Of a DNA stretch of 64,000 nucleotides, positions 35,440 through 47,844 are shown piece by piece. Both the position numbers and the translations under genes were made by a program. A model generated the notes under the pieces. It did no database searches. It was not told where the DNA came from and saw only the letters and a list, made by a program, of their open reading frames with translations. Source of the stretch: Anniella stebbinsi (Eukaryota; Chordata; Lepidosauria; Squamata; Anniellidae); NCBI GenBank assembly GCA_029215795.1, contig JARDYH010000004.1:203650017-203714016 (forward strand), in the 5' to 3' direction. How positions within the stretch are numbered: the first letter of the stretch is position 1; every line of letters begins with the position of its first letter.

Positions 35440-35460
35440 CACGCACGCACACACACACAC
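35440..35460. repeat. (CA)n microsatellite
   Basis: Short run of acgcacgcacacacacacac adjacent to the SINE end. Confidence 0.8.
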
Positions 35461-35599
35461 TTGGGGGCTTCCAAAGAAGTCCTGCTTGTAGGCTTTCTGC
35501 TTGTGGACTTCCAAAGAATTATCAGGTTGGCCATTGCAGGAACCAGCTGACTAGACTCACCTTTGATAGGACCAAGCAAGGCTCTTGATATGTTTTAAC

Positions 35600-38500
35600 T
35601 CCTTTGGTTATAACTTGTGCATAGTTGCCTATATATGTAGGCTCTGATGGTATGTTCTGTATTCCCCAGTTTTGCAGGGCATAGACCAGGGATGAGGACC
35701 TCCACAGGTTCGCCATCTGGTTCAGCATCTTCTTCCATTGGTCCTAGCCCCTCTGCCACAGAGGGAAAAGCTGTTATCTCAGATCAGATCATTGCAGATA
35801 AGTGTTTTTCCCTGCTTAGTGCTGAAAAAAAACTCCCTTTCTCAGTATTTAGCAGGGGAAAGCACTGCAGGGTTGGGATCAATTAATGGAGGTGGAGCCA
35901 GGGGCTATCTTACTTTCCTTTCTGCACATTCAGTTCTACCCTGTGGGGATCCACCTGTATAGGCCTTGTGTGTATGTGAGACACCAGCACACTGTCTCTT
36001 TCAGCTAAGCTGTTTTAAAGTTCCAGCTCACTGAGGAGTGTTTTTGTATGTTTATGCCTAATGCTATCTCTTCTGTTCTGTAGTAAGATGGACATTGTTC
36101 TCACCAAAGCAGCAAATCTGTGTCTTAGTTTTTCCAGTTCAGACTGCATGGCTCACTTGATTGAATGCTCCTCCCTATGAAAATTATATATTTCCCATGT
36201 AGAAAACTAGCATATTGGAGAGAAGAGCAGATGAGGTCTTTTTTAGACATGTGGGACCCCACCTGCAACTTGAACTGGCACAATCATGATGCAAGTTTAC
36301 TGCCTTGGTGAGAACTAATCCTCTGTTTAGCCTGAAGGCAGCGAATTAGCCAGAGTAATTACTTATAGTTGCATATCAGAAACATGTATAACAAAGAACA
36401 GGTCATGCAGAAGGTCAGTCTGGATCATGTCAAATCAGAGGCTTTCAGGGGATTCTCTGTTTTGGAATAGTTTCTGACAAAAAGTCATGATTGATGTCCC
36501 TGGTAGAGCTTTTATTGTTGTTAAGGCAACCTAAAATAGGTTTTAGCCCGGTCTGGTAGAGATGCAGGGAGTCAATGAGAAGATGCCTCTTGCCTACTTA
36601 ATCAGGTACTGATTGCAATGTCTTGTGCTAACTTGTGTGCGTATGTGCACACATACCCACACTTTTGTCAAAGTGGCCTCCATTCAGTGAGCCTTTGCAT
36701 TTAATTGAAAGTAGAGTCTTTGAGCTGTCAGAATAGTCAGAGACATGGACCCATCAGTCTTAGGATCACAGGCTAAATGCATATTGGAAGTTATTGTGAT
36801 GGAGCTCAAGAGCAGTTGGTAACAGAGTGGTGGTAACAGAATTTGAACAAGGACATCATTCTATCTTATTTCTTACCTTGGTCTTTTTGATGCCATTGGT
36901 AAATTGAAATGTAAAACATTATTGTTGCTTGTTTTATAATTAAAAATGAAAAACACTCACGCACAGATAAAAAGCTTGAATTTTTTTTTTAAAGGAGACA
37001 CTTACTATACACTTTCTCTTTCTCTCTAGGTTCAGTGTAACTTTCCACAACTCTTTTACAAAATGAAAAGCAGCAGTTGGAGTCTGCAATCACTGTGAAG
37101 GGTGGGTTGGGAAGGGCTGCTTAACCATTTCCATGATTTGCAGTCCTCCTGTCAAATATACTCGCTTTAGACTGCAGTGCAGGGTGAGAAATGATGGGGA
37201 CATCTGTCCTTCCCATGTAAAAGGATGATGTTGACTTGAGCAAACAAATGGCACGAAGGAAAAATGCCTCTTCTCTATCAGCTTTTCCTCTGCTTTTGGA
37301 TGCAGCCTCCAGCTGCTGCTTTTCATTTAAAAGGATGTTACACAATGAATGAGAGTTTCTAAGTAAGGGATTCCAACATTTTCTGTACAACTATAGGAAG
37401 TAAATGGTCTCATAGGGTTTTCATGAAGGCAGATTCAACATAGGCTGCAAAATAAAGCAAACACCTTACTTCATCTCTCAGAATGCAAAATATTCTTACT
37501 CCATTTAATCATAAAGACCTCATTCAAATTGCCATTAAAATCAAGACAAAGCATTATTTGATGCATTTAAAATTCTATTAAAGTCCTATGCTAGTTCTAT
37601 TAAAAAATATTTTGGTATTTGGAGGGTATTGCATCACCTTGCTTTAGGGTGTTTGTTATTTTTAATCTCTGATATTGCCAGAGAGCTGAAGCCTAGAACT
37701 GTATGCAGCTTCTTAAATGGTGCTGTGATGCTCTGACTTTGTGTTAAATGCCCCCTTTTCAGCCTGGTCAGTTGGACATTATAGGGACACACTCAGGTTA
37801 ACAGGCTAGAGTGTTCCTTTGCCGTTAACCTTTAATGTTCATAATACATTATGACATCCGTGTGACAAGGTGCTTTAAAGCATGACACTGGGCTATTTAG
37901 TTTTATAGACCTGTGAAGTTCTTCATTTTTCTGGTACTTTTGCTTTCATCCAGTTGTGAGTGTGTGGTGCAACCTGTGCCCTAGACTCATATAGATGCCA
38001 ATTGAAAGAGTGTTTGTTGAGCAGCAGTAGGTCTGAAATTCTTACTGTGATACATGAGGTGTTCCATACAATACAGACTCTGGGCCTTGGAGCTCTTTAT
38101 GAACTATACAGTAAATACAGGCAATCAACTTACTACCCTGTTGTGACAGTTGTAGCTGCCATTCAAGGGGATTCCACAATGGAGATTGTTGCTTTTTCTC
38201 TCTCATACCTGTATCCATTCATTTACCAGTTCAGCAGTAAAGCAGATGAAACCCTGTTGTTCAGTGCTATCACCCAGAAACAAAGAATCAAACTAAACAT
38301 TTAGCTAATCTCACATAGTGAAGCAATAGTTTTCTGATAGTTTTTCTTACTCTCCTGCAAGCTTCTTGCTTCCTCCTGGAGTGCCATGCAGGAGAGTATT
38401 TAAACCTTCTCCTCCCCATTTTTTCCCTTGAGCTTCATCTCTCCAACCCTCATGGTAGGGGTTAAAAGAGACAAATAAATCTCAATTGACTCAATAGAGA

Positions 38501-39050
38501 CCTTTTTACACACACACCCATGGGAGTGGGTGGAATTTCAAGAAAGAAATTGGGGAAACTTCCCCTCCCCCGGAGTGCCATAGCTCTGCTATACGTGATT
38601 AGCTGAACATTCGGCCCAAAGAAACGGAAGACTCTGTAAGATTACTGCTGAATGGCAGAGGTTGAAAGCTACTTACTCTGTTTATATTGCTTAGTATAGA
38701 CATGTGTTGGATTCTGAGGTTTAAAGTACAGGATTTGTGCCTGTTTTGAGTGTGGTTAGTTGATGAAAGGGAAAGAAAATGGATAGCTTTTGCTCAAAAA
38801 TGTGGATAATGGCAGTACAGAAAGAAGCTCCCCAAATGTATTTATCCCAGTATAAACTTAAGTTGTGAATGTTGTTGTATAAAACTTTCTTATACAGAGT
38901 TCTAATCCATTGGCTCCAATATGTGAAGAACCACAACATATTTACTGAATGTATTTCCTAGGTACCTGCTTAAAAGACCTTCTCTCAGTTTTTCTTCTCT
39001 CTCTGGGTATCATACTCCCTTGTAATACAATATTCAAAGAATGTTTACTT
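35600..39050. other. Unannotated intron sequence
   Basis: Mainly single-copy looking. A 114-codon frame at 37960-38304 has no recognisable motif and is not called a gene. Confidence 0.4.
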
Positions 39051-39052
39051 TA

Positions 39053-39308
39053 AATCAGAGTTGGCCAACTTTGTTGGGTCTGGGGATCACTCTCCACCAT
39101 CACGAGCTGCTGCCACACCACCACCAGCAAAGAAATCAGAGATTTGCTGCTGAAATTTGGTGGCAAACTGCTATAGATCTTAAAAGGACAAATTTAGCTA
39201 GCTCTCTGCTTTTTTTACCACGATATGGGGGTGCATTTTGGTGGCATGGACTGTAGAAGGGGATGGGGGGCACATGCAACCCATAGGCCATGTGTCACCC
39301 ATCCCTGC
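39053..39308. repeat. Interspersed repeat of unknown family
   Basis: Starts cagagttggccaactttgtt and ends ggccatgtgtcacccatccc. The ends resemble the 'not-unique' sequence at 19350-19610, suggesting a moderately old interspersed repeat. Confidence 0.35.
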
Positions 39309-40186
39309 TTTAAATGATAGACCTTCTGTACAGAAAAACAATTTTTCATAACTTTTTCTAGTGTGAGATTAGTCATAGATAATCCTAAAGCTTCTGACAA
39401 AATTTAAGCAACCTGGGTTGGCAGTGACATTCTTTAAGAGAAGGAAATAGTTGCCATGTGCAATTGGTTAGCAGAGAAGGAATCCCAGGAGTTGGTCAAA
39501 CAAAGTGCAGGTCCAGTCTCTTCCTCCAGATCACCTGTCTCAAAACTATGCTTTAGGAGAGTAGTCTTCAGAGAGGGGCAGGTAACTGTTCGTGTCTTCG
39601 ATCAGAGCTGCTCCCAGGCAGAGGCAGCTTTAATTGATCTGCGCATTGGAAACTTCTGAACTGGTTCCTAAGGGTATGTCTCTGCAATAAGGTTCCTGCT
39701 TCAGCTCAGTCTGAGTTGGTAGATGGTTCATGGTTAAAGAGGAACAATGTGCTCTGAGCTAACTTTGAGCCAGTACAGTTGTCATTGCTCCCTATGGACC
39801 TGACACAGCACCTGTCTCTGCATGTAATATAGGCCTTGTAGATTGGACGCATATCCTGTGGGAAACAGTCTTAATCTATGTAAGTTCAGTTGCTCTTTGC
39901 CTTTTTAGAATACTGACAAGTCTGTGTTGTCTTCGTATCTTGAGCTGCCACTCTTGTCAGGATTTTAGAAGGGAAATGCTGCCGCACACTGTGTATAGTA
40001 ATGCAAATATATCCATATGTTTAAATTTGTTTATTGCTTAACATGCAGAAAGTTGAAAAGAGCACACAGGTGAATATTCGTCAGACTCTAACAAATTTGA
40101 AGGAACTTGAGATTCAAAAAAAATCCCAATATACAACATGTATTATATATGGTATTCCTGAACTATGCAAAAACTGGATATTGGTG

Positions 40187-40565
40187 ATCATAGAATCATA
40201 GAATAGTAGAGTTGGAAGAGGCCTATAAGGCTATCAAGTCCAATTCCCTGCTCAGTGCAGGAACCTGCATTAAGGCATACCTGACAGATGGCTGTCCGGC
40301 TGCATCTTGAATGCCTCTAATGAGGGAGAGTCCTCTACCTCCCTAGGCAATTGGTTACATTGTTATACTGCTCTAACAGGAAGCTTTTTGCTGATGTCCA
40401 GACAGAATCTGGCTTCCTGTAACTTGAGCCCATTATTCTGTGTCCTGCATTCTAGGATGATCGAGAAGAGATCCTGGCCCTCCTCTGTGTGACAGCCTCT
40501 CAAGTACTTGAAGAGTACTATCATGTCTCCCCTCGGTCTTCTCTTCTCAAGGCTCAAGAAGACAC
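40187..40565 (-). mobile_element. CR1 LINE 3' end (sauropsid type)
   Basis: The + strand reads tcatagaatcatagaatagt, gaggcctataaggctatcaa, ctgcatcttgaatgcctcta, ctcaagtacttgaagagtac and cccctcggtcttctcttctc. This is the reverse complement of the classic CR1 3' region, including the imperfect catagaat repeat at its 3' terminus. 5'-truncated. Confidence 0.88.
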
Positions 40566-41804
40566 AAAAATAAACCTATAAGCTGTCCATGTATACCTAA
40601 CCTGGGCCTTTGCCGTTTAGCATAGACCAACTCTCCTGGGGAGGCACTACTACCCCATATTCTGCATCTCTGTGGTCAGTTCCTGGTCCAGAGTGGTGTA
40701 GACTAAGCTCTCGACAGACCCCCCTCCTCCCCAGTCTGCTGATGTGGGCTTTCAGCCCCTCCTTTAAGGGTAGATGACAAAGTAACTGTGTTAACTTGTA
40801 CATACACATCCCCACACTTGTGCCTGATTGCCAAGGTCAGGGGATAATAAGGAGGGAGTATTTTGGCCCCCATCCCACAGGCTGGACAAGTTTCAAGTGA
40901 GAAGCACATCTGGCATGTCCAGTTAAAAGGCTCTCTAGTAACAGGTGCTGAGAGAGATCTTTTCCTGTGCCCCTGGAGAACAGTAATAATTTATGCCACT
41001 CATAAATGAACCAATGGTCTGGCTCAATATAAGGGCAGGTGTGAGTCTGTGTGTATACCAGTGACACATAGGCTTCTTCTCTGTTGAGAAAACCCTAGAT
41101 CAGACAACTTCTAGTACCAGATAGAAATTTAATACACACCAGCAACTCATAGACCCTGTTTTGCACATAATGTGACAGCCCATCGGTTTAGAAACCAATG
41201 GGTTTTCATGCGCAAGTGATGTCACCTCTTCCACTTTAAGGCACAGCCCACAATTGACTCTTTGTAGGTTGTGCAGCATGATGTGCAAACCTGAACCACT
41301 GGAGCTAAATAGATACATAATCAATAGAATATTTATCAATAGATTTTAAATTACTTCCGACATTGTAAAAGGTGATACTGTGTCTTTCATGTTGTAATGC
41401 TTTATGGGGGGGCTCTCCGTTTTCATAAACATACTGTATAATTGTCGACCTTCTTGGGTTTGAAAGTTAATTTCAACCACGTGCATGATCTCCTAGATCT
41501 GTAATAGCCATTCATGTTGCCATAGTACGTCTAAAATGTCAAAGGCTCTCATGCCATTTGCAGAGTTTGAGAAGAGCTAAATTCTTGCAAGAAGCTCCAT
41601 GTTTGGTCTGTCAACTCAGTTTTTACTAATTTCTTGCTTACCTAAATTGCTATTTAGGGAACGCTGGTGTTTATTAGGTGTTTATCTGTAACACCTAATA
41701 TAAATGAGGTCAAGCTGCAAAAGAAGAAATAAGAAAGCTGTAATTGTCGGTATTGCTAAACTCTTACACATGTGCTAGCTTGTCACGGTAGAGTAGCCTT
41801 CACA

Positions 41805-41915
41805 AGCCTTCCAGATGTCTCAGATTGCAGTTTCCATCAGCTGTAGCCAGCATGGCCAGTCAACAGGGATAATGAGAATTGCAGTCCAAAACTTCTGGAG
41901 GGGCTCAGACTGGTG
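41805..41915. mobile_element. hAT-like palindromic repeat, diverged
   Basis: gccttccagatgtctcagat and tgcagtttccatcagctgta on the left pair with gagaattgcagtccaaaact on the right. Same family as 23541-23663. Confidence 0.6.
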
Positions 41916-42129
41916 AACGCTTCTGTATAGGCGAATTTCCAGGCTTGCATAATTGTGGATGATGTTGTTCGTAGTGGTAGTAGTATATATGTTTGAACTG
42001 AACGAGGATGGAAGAATCAGCAATATTGACTACACCCACACCTGACTGACTCAAAATGTGAACAATCTTTAATTTATTCTTCCCTATTATGGTCATCAAG
42101 ATAGCTCTGCATGAGCCAGGACAGGCAGC

Positions 42130-44087
42130 CAAAGAGTGTAAACAGAGATCTTTGCTGTTTATAGACGTGAGAAGGTAAAAGAATCTTTGTTAAGGGTGTT
42201 CAGCTCATGCAAAATAAAGCAGCTGAAATATATTATAGTGGGGTTCCTTGGTTTGGGGGTTTATATTGGAGAGGAAGTCTCTGGGATCTGGATTGAGCCC
42301 ATGACTTCCAGTTAGCTACTTCAATGATATGGCGGTGACACAAGTCTCTGAATGTATCCATCTTTCCAGAAGTTACTAGCACTGTATTAGATAGCCCTGC
42401 ATGTTTTCTGGTGCATTTTTGTCTTTAAAGTATTAGTATTAATACTAATGCATTGCCCATAGATGTCTTCTCAGAAAACTGAAGCATGGAGCTGTAGATA
42501 ATCTAAAACTTGGTATCCAATTTGTGAGTTTAAGAAAAGGAAAGATGTGTGGCAGTTCGAGCTATCTCCCTTGGAAGCCAATTCCTCTATCTTAATGGGA
42601 ATTCGTACTGCTTTGTTATTTGGTCACAAATAAAGGCCCTAATGCTTGTTGGTTTTAAAACACCTAGGAGTAGCACTGCTTTTTCTCTCCTGCTCACATA
42701 CTCTCTCCTTCTTGCAAAATATAAGACAAGGCCAGAGCTTAAATTAAAATCCTCAGGTTCTTATCTCCTTCCCACAGGAAAGCAAATCTGTGTTGAAAAC
42801 CGTAAAATTAAGAGGAGAGCAAGGATAGCATAATTTAGCAAAAATTCATGCAGAAGATTCTGAGCTATATGACTGGAGGGGTAGGTCAAACATAAAGATG
42901 ATACCACTTGCTAATGCAGGTTCCTTAAGGTGGTGCTCTGAAAACAAGGAGAAGTAGGCAAAGGAAAAAAAAGTAGGCAAAAAATATGACATTGGCTTTG
43001 TTTTTGTTCATTCTAAACTGGAAAGGCTTATTACAACACAGAGACACTTCTTATGTGTTGTATTTTAAATAAGGCCCAACAATTTTTAATCATATTTGCA
43101 TTCACAAATAAATCAATTAAGAATTCTCTCTCCTTAATTACCAATATTTTATATATGGGGTGCTTTATGAGTAATACCTGCATTTTTGTCTGAATCCTCT
43201 TCCCACCCCCATGCACTCATCTGCCATGATTTTATATTTGTGACCAAAAAAATTTGCTGAAGGGCATTCTCCACTCGGAGTCTAGGGAAAAAATATGCTG
43301 AGTTTTTCCTTGATAAGTATACCCATCGACAGAAAAAAAAGAAAATTAAACTACATAGCATGGTGTAATAATGCAAATGAATCTCAAACATTTCTCATGT
43401 TTTGCATAGATTTTGGCTTTGGGGGGAGAATAAGAATTATTGTGGTAACTCCAGCATTTCTTCAGCTAGAAGGGATTGCTGCATGGCTATTTTTTTTAAA
43501 AAAAATCTGTGCTAAATTTTTAGCAAATACTGAACATAGTTGTGTTATGTATCACCTCTCTTTTATCTTAACATATCATCAGATAGCACTGCTTGGATAG
43601 GAGTGACCAAGCAATTATTGGAATAATAAACTAGGCTTTTTTTGTCCTCACAGCAAAGTTTTGGTATGACAATAACAAGTACCCACAAATAACAGTAACA
43701 GTATTTGTTATTCTGTAATAACAAGCAGGGTGGGGCAGGGTGAGACGGAAGGCCTAAACGAAAACTATCCAAGTAGTATTGGGAATCTCCCTATCCACAG
43801 TCAAAATATGTTGCATCGTAAAATATTCTGATCCTACCTTTCCTAACTACTTGGGATGATATCACAGTGGGTCAGATTGCATTGGGAAGGTACTTGCCAT
43901 GGAGAGTAGGTCTCTGGGCAAAGTCTAAATTAAAGATGCAGTAGTGGCTAGTATTTTGCCAACGCTAGCTATACCCCTTGCTCGTAATCTCCAATTTGTA
44001 GCATGTATAATATACAAATTGTTAACAATTTTTTAAAGCTTGCAAACCTGTTGGCTTACTCTACAGTGATGAATGACATTTTGCTCA
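42130..44087. other. Unannotated intron sequence
   Basis: No gene is recognised. A small self-complementary tagtattaatacta lies at about 42432. Confidence 0.4.
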
Positions 44088-44282
44088 TTAAGTGCAGGAA
44101 AACCTAGATCTCCATAGAACTATGCCCACTGATGCTATACGAATATGCAGTGCTGATGTTCATCACATCACTTTTTTTTGGCACTCCAAAAAAAATGGTG
44201 ATGATGATGAACATCAGCATTGCATACTCATATAGCATCAGTAGGGATGGTTTCATAGAGATCTAAGTATTCCTGTGCTTAA
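44088..44282. mobile_element. 195-bp palindromic MITE with TTAA at both ends
   Basis: Left TTAAGTGCAGGAAAACCTAG and right agtattcctgtgcttaa are inverted repeats that continue for ~80 bp (gatgctatacgaatatgcag / ctcatatagcatcagtaggg and ctgatgttcatca / gatgaacatcagc). TTAA at each edge suggests a piggyBac-like target duplication. Confidence 0.75.
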
Positions 44283-45189
44283 TGTGGAAAATGCTGTGGC
44301 TGAAGTCAAATTAAAGAGAATGGGTGCCCTAACCTGAGACTCAGATGATTTACTCTTATCACAAACATTTCAGAACCCTGATTGTATCTCCTTTGCCATT
44401 CTCATCAACATATTCCCAAAGAGGCAAGTACATTCACATAGGTTATCTTTTACCTGTACCTATCCTGCTCTTTGTAGAGAGAAGACTACTAATCTTATGC
44501 AATGTGAAACAGGGCTTTTTGACTACTAGGGTGGCCATGTGTCTTACCTTACAGAAGACAGTCCTCTAATTTGGAGAGCTGGCAAAGAATGTCCACTATA
44601 TGAAGGTGTCCTCCATTTGAAGAGGTGTCCAGTCCAAGTCTGGTTTAAAACCACAGCACCATAAGCAGAGAGAATAGGGGGCCTTTAAGTTGTCCATCTA
44701 TACGTTAATACCTGTACAGCAGACAGAGCAAGAACACAGTCTTCCTCACTATAGTGAGATGTAGTTTATTTCTACTTAAATTAGTTATTATTTCTAAATT
44801 TACACATGTGCATATAAATTTGCAGATTGGTGCCCTCTTTTGTCTGTGTGTGTTTAATTTCTTCCTTTCTGATGATGTGTAAATAATCGTCCTAATGGCA
44901 TCTGACCCATCACTCTATATGTAGCTCAACAGCCATTTGTTACAGCCTGCTGGATATTTAGCACTCCACCTTCCCACTTTACCTTTTCATTGCCATGCAA
45001 GTAGCAAAACTGGATGAATATCATGCCCTTGGTATGCCACTCTTAAGTGGTTGTTGGGTTACATACAGTGTAGATCCCATGTGAAAAAACTGCGGAAAAC
45101 TTGAGAGATGCCCAGCGCAATGAACTGAAGAGGGTGTGCTGTGTGTGGGGTGGGGGGGAAGAGATCTTTCTGATGTAAATTTAATTGCT

Positions 45190-45660
45190 TGGTCAATTAA
45201 AAGTAGAGCTAAAGGGAGAAATTCATTCAGTTCATATTTTAATGAATATTTACCCAACTTTGCACTGTTGAACCAAAACTCAGTTGTTCTTTGAAATTTA
45301 CACTTTTCCTAATTTTGCAATGGAATTCTCCAATTTTTGAAACAAGTGTACAAACATTTGTATATTAGGAAAAGTGCACACAAAAATGCATACAGTAGTG
45401 AAAATAATGGAAGAAATGCATTATATTAGGAAAATTGCTTCCAAAAAATGTATGCATTAAACAAAATTGCATAAAAATGAATGTATTGGGAGAAATGTGC
45501 GCAAAAATGCATACACATATTCACGAGGTTTTTTCCCCCCTCAATGTTTGGAACTGAGCTTAAAATTGGAAAAATTCTCAGACTTCAGGACGAAACGCAC
45601 TTAAGACTGGAAAAATGAGAAACTGAAAGAAACTGGGATTGATAGGTTTGCCCATCCCTA
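45190..45660. repeat. AT-rich repeat ending in a hAT-like terminus, adjacent to LEF1 exon 4
   Basis: The right end ttgcccatccctA reads TAGGGATGGGCAA on the opposite strand, resembling the TAGGGATGTGCA end of the foldback element. The interior repeats the word 'caaaaatgcataca' and 'ttaggaaaa' about every 60-70 bp. The left boundary is unclear. It ends 109 bp before exon 4. Confidence 0.5.
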
Positions 45661-45769
45661 TTTAAAAACCAGGAAGTTAAAAATGCACTGAACTTTTTTT
45701 ATCAGCCCTATTGATAAAACAAATCAAAAAAGCCAAAATTGCTACCGATGCCTTTTGTTTTATTTACAG

Positions 45770-45902
45770 TCCAACAAAGTACCAGTGGTGCAGCCTTCAC
45801 ATGCAGTTCACCCTCTCACCCCACTTATCACCTACAGTGATGAGCACTTTTCTCCAGGGACACATCCGTCACACCTCCCTTCAGATGTCAACTCAAAACA
45901 AG
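45770..45902 (+). CDS. LEF1: LEF1 coding exon 4 (by human numbering)
   Basis: This exon encodes part of the LEF1 regulatory region between the beta-catenin-binding N-terminus and the HMG DNA-binding box. LEF1 is a nuclear HMG-box factor that recruits beta-catenin to Wnt target genes. The 133-nt exon gives 44 codons starting [16 protein letters not shown] and ending NSKQ, plus one G that completes a Gly codon in the next exon. From memory it differs from human LEF1 at only two positions (Thr and Leu in GTHPSHLPS). The acceptor is a T-rich tract ending ttatttacag at 45760-45769 and the donor is gtgagg at 45903. The TP of the PLTPL motif and the SP of HFSPG match the two sites reported to be phosphorylated by NLK in mammalian LEF1 (T155 and S166). 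The assignment to LEF1 rather than TCF7, TCF7L1 or TCF7L2 follows from near-identity across all four exons. The following intron is 9,993 bp. Confidence 0.96.
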
Positions 45903-46435
45903 GTGAGGAACCTTCGTTTATCTATTATAGTAATTGGACAGCTGTTAACAGAATAGCCACGCATGCTTTGTTCTGAGACCTGTGATCTAAAAGGAACTTT
46001 TATAGGTTAATACTGTCCTAAAATATTGCTTAATCAAGGTCATGTGCCTGGGTTTGCCTGATGTACTGTTTTTCTGCACTAATATAACTCAGGAACGACA
46101 ATTAAAGTCCTTGGCGCCCCCTGTCATATTAGAAGTGCAGTGCAGGTGTTCTGTACTGTAGAAGTGCTTTTTCAGATAGATGAAAGGCTGAGCTATCACT
46201 CTTTCCTATTACTAACAATATTACATTTTTTAAAAATTGAGAAGATGTCCTTCACAGGAAACCAAGAGATTTCAGCTCTTCCTTTTCATACAACATTTTC
46301 ACCTATATTGAATAAATAATAGCCATTTATTCTTAAATTTGGTTTAAAAAAAAAAAAAAAAGCTCCATCGCTAATTCTAGTCTTAAATATAACCACCAAA
46401 TCTTAAACTATTTGCATAATATGTTTTCAAAGTAT

Positions 46436-46482
46436 TTGTTTATTATATTTCTATACTGCCCATTAGCCAAAGCTCTCTTAAT
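46436..46482 (-). mobile_element. LINE 3' tail fragment
   Basis: ttatatttctatactgccca then ttagccaaagctctctt is the reverse complement of the common LINE tail. Confidence 0.6.
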
Positions 46483-47006
46483 TTATTTGATCACTTACTA
46501 GCTTCAAATTAGGGCTATAAAATAAATAAGCATTTGAATTGCATCTAGATGAAATTTCTGTTAACTTAACATCTCTGTGGGTAGCATGTAAACTATATAT
46601 TAATGGCCATGGGTTCACTGTATGCTGTTTGTCACCCCTGCCACTGGACTAATTGGAAATCATTATTCCCATTGGCAACAATGAGAGACTAGTGCATTTA
46701 TCAACGTGATGTGTGTATCTTGTTTCAATGGCTGTGGTGGCACTAATCCAGATCTTAAAATCTTGTTTTTCTATTTAGGATCCTTTGGCCATTGTGTTGC
46801 AGAATTGTACATTTTGATTACCTTTATAAACATGTTGGGACCATGTCCCATCACACAGCAGCTGAAAGAGAAATGACATTACTAAACTATATCTTGCCAG
46901 ATTATGATATAAAACATTTGTGCACACTTGCCGTTTCCTAGATACCATGTGAACCATTTCATAGTATTGCTATTCATGTAGCGGCCAAATTGCTGAATAT
47001 CTCAGT

Positions 47007-47692
47007 GGCTGCATTCAGACGCCTCGATAGTCAACAGTGGAGTAATAGGATTAATAGGCAACTCACATTAGGTTATTCTGTGGGTGTTCCTCACACAATC
47101 AGAGAAATAACCAACTGGTTATAAACAACTGTGAGTGGGAGATTCAGGACAGATAAAAGGAAGTACTTCTTCACACAATGCATAGTTAAACAATGGAATT
47201 CACTACCAGAAGATGTAGTGATGGCCACCAATTTGGATGGCATGAAAAGAGTGTAGGATAAATTCCTGGAGGAGAAGGCTATCAATGGCTACTAGCCCTG
47301 GTGCTTATAAGCACCAGTTGCTGGGGAACATGGGTGGGAGGGTGCTGTTGCACTCATGTCCTGCTTGTGGGTTCCTAGTGGACAGCTGGTTGGCCACTGT
47401 TTGAATAGAGTGCTGGATTAGATGGACTCTCGGTCTGATCCAGCATGTAACTTCTTATGTTCTTACCTCAGTGGATTATGAATCCATGGTGCATTGACTA
47501 ACTCATCCCCCATTCTCCCTCCACCACTCAGCCCTCCTGCTTGTTCCTTGCTGACGAAAATAGAGTTCTGCCAGCTCGAGTAGAGCAGCAGCCATCACTT
47601 TGACCGCTCTTGCCTAGCAGCTCTGTAGCCAATGAAAATAACCAATGGTACCCACTACACAACATAATGGGTTATCGTGTCATTTGAACCCT
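47007..47692. mobile_element. MITE-like element split by a CR1-like insertion
   Basis: The left end ggctgcattcagacgcctcg pairs loosely with the right end ggttatcgtgtcatttgaac, and both resemble the ends of 61191-61415. The centre (47128-47467) is a separate LINE fragment. Confidence 0.5.
47128..47467 (+). mobile_element. CR1-like LINE 3' region
   Basis: Reads ggaagtacttcttcacacaa, gttaaacaatggaattcact (a 'VKQWNSLPEDVV' equivalent), caccagttgctggggaacat, and ends gatccagcatgtaacttctt atgttctta. Same family as 15789-16150. Confidence 0.75.
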
Positions 47693-47844
47693 GTTAGTAT
47701 ATTGACTGGCAAACTGAATATTTGGTGGGAGTAAAGGCCAAATTATTTCAATATTACTGTAGCTTAACTCCTTTGGTTGACTGTTTACCTGTAATCCATT
47801 CTCGGCAACAATATAAGTATATTTTATTTAAATAAAGTCATGAA

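Larger units (their letters stand above)
1..45769 (+). other. LEF1: LEF1 upstream intron (probable intron 3), no coding exon found
   Basis: Everything before 45770 is read as the intron upstream of LEF1 exon 4. I looked for the preceding exon by the expected peptide (ending near SPPIPRT before a GT donor) and did not see it, and I recognised no other gene on either strand. The many open frames of 60-120 codons fit chance or repeat-derived reading frames in AT-rich DNA. The intron is unusually rich in mobile-element relics, listed separately. The call assumes the window does not hold an unseen short exon. Confidence 0.7.

Noticed and set aside
37960..38304. 114-codon open frame starting MCGATCALDSYRC
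   Set aside because: No recognisable domain, no splice or repeat context and ordinary composition; consistent with chance in intron DNA.
41005..41037. SINE remnant (aatgaaccaatggtctggct)
   Set aside because: It resembles the 3' part of the 14118 SINE but is too short to support alone.
1..45769. Upstream LEF1 exon (expected to end near SPPIPRT)
   Set aside because: I did not see the expected peptide before a GT donor. It is probably outside the window, though a short diverged exon cannot be excluded by eye.
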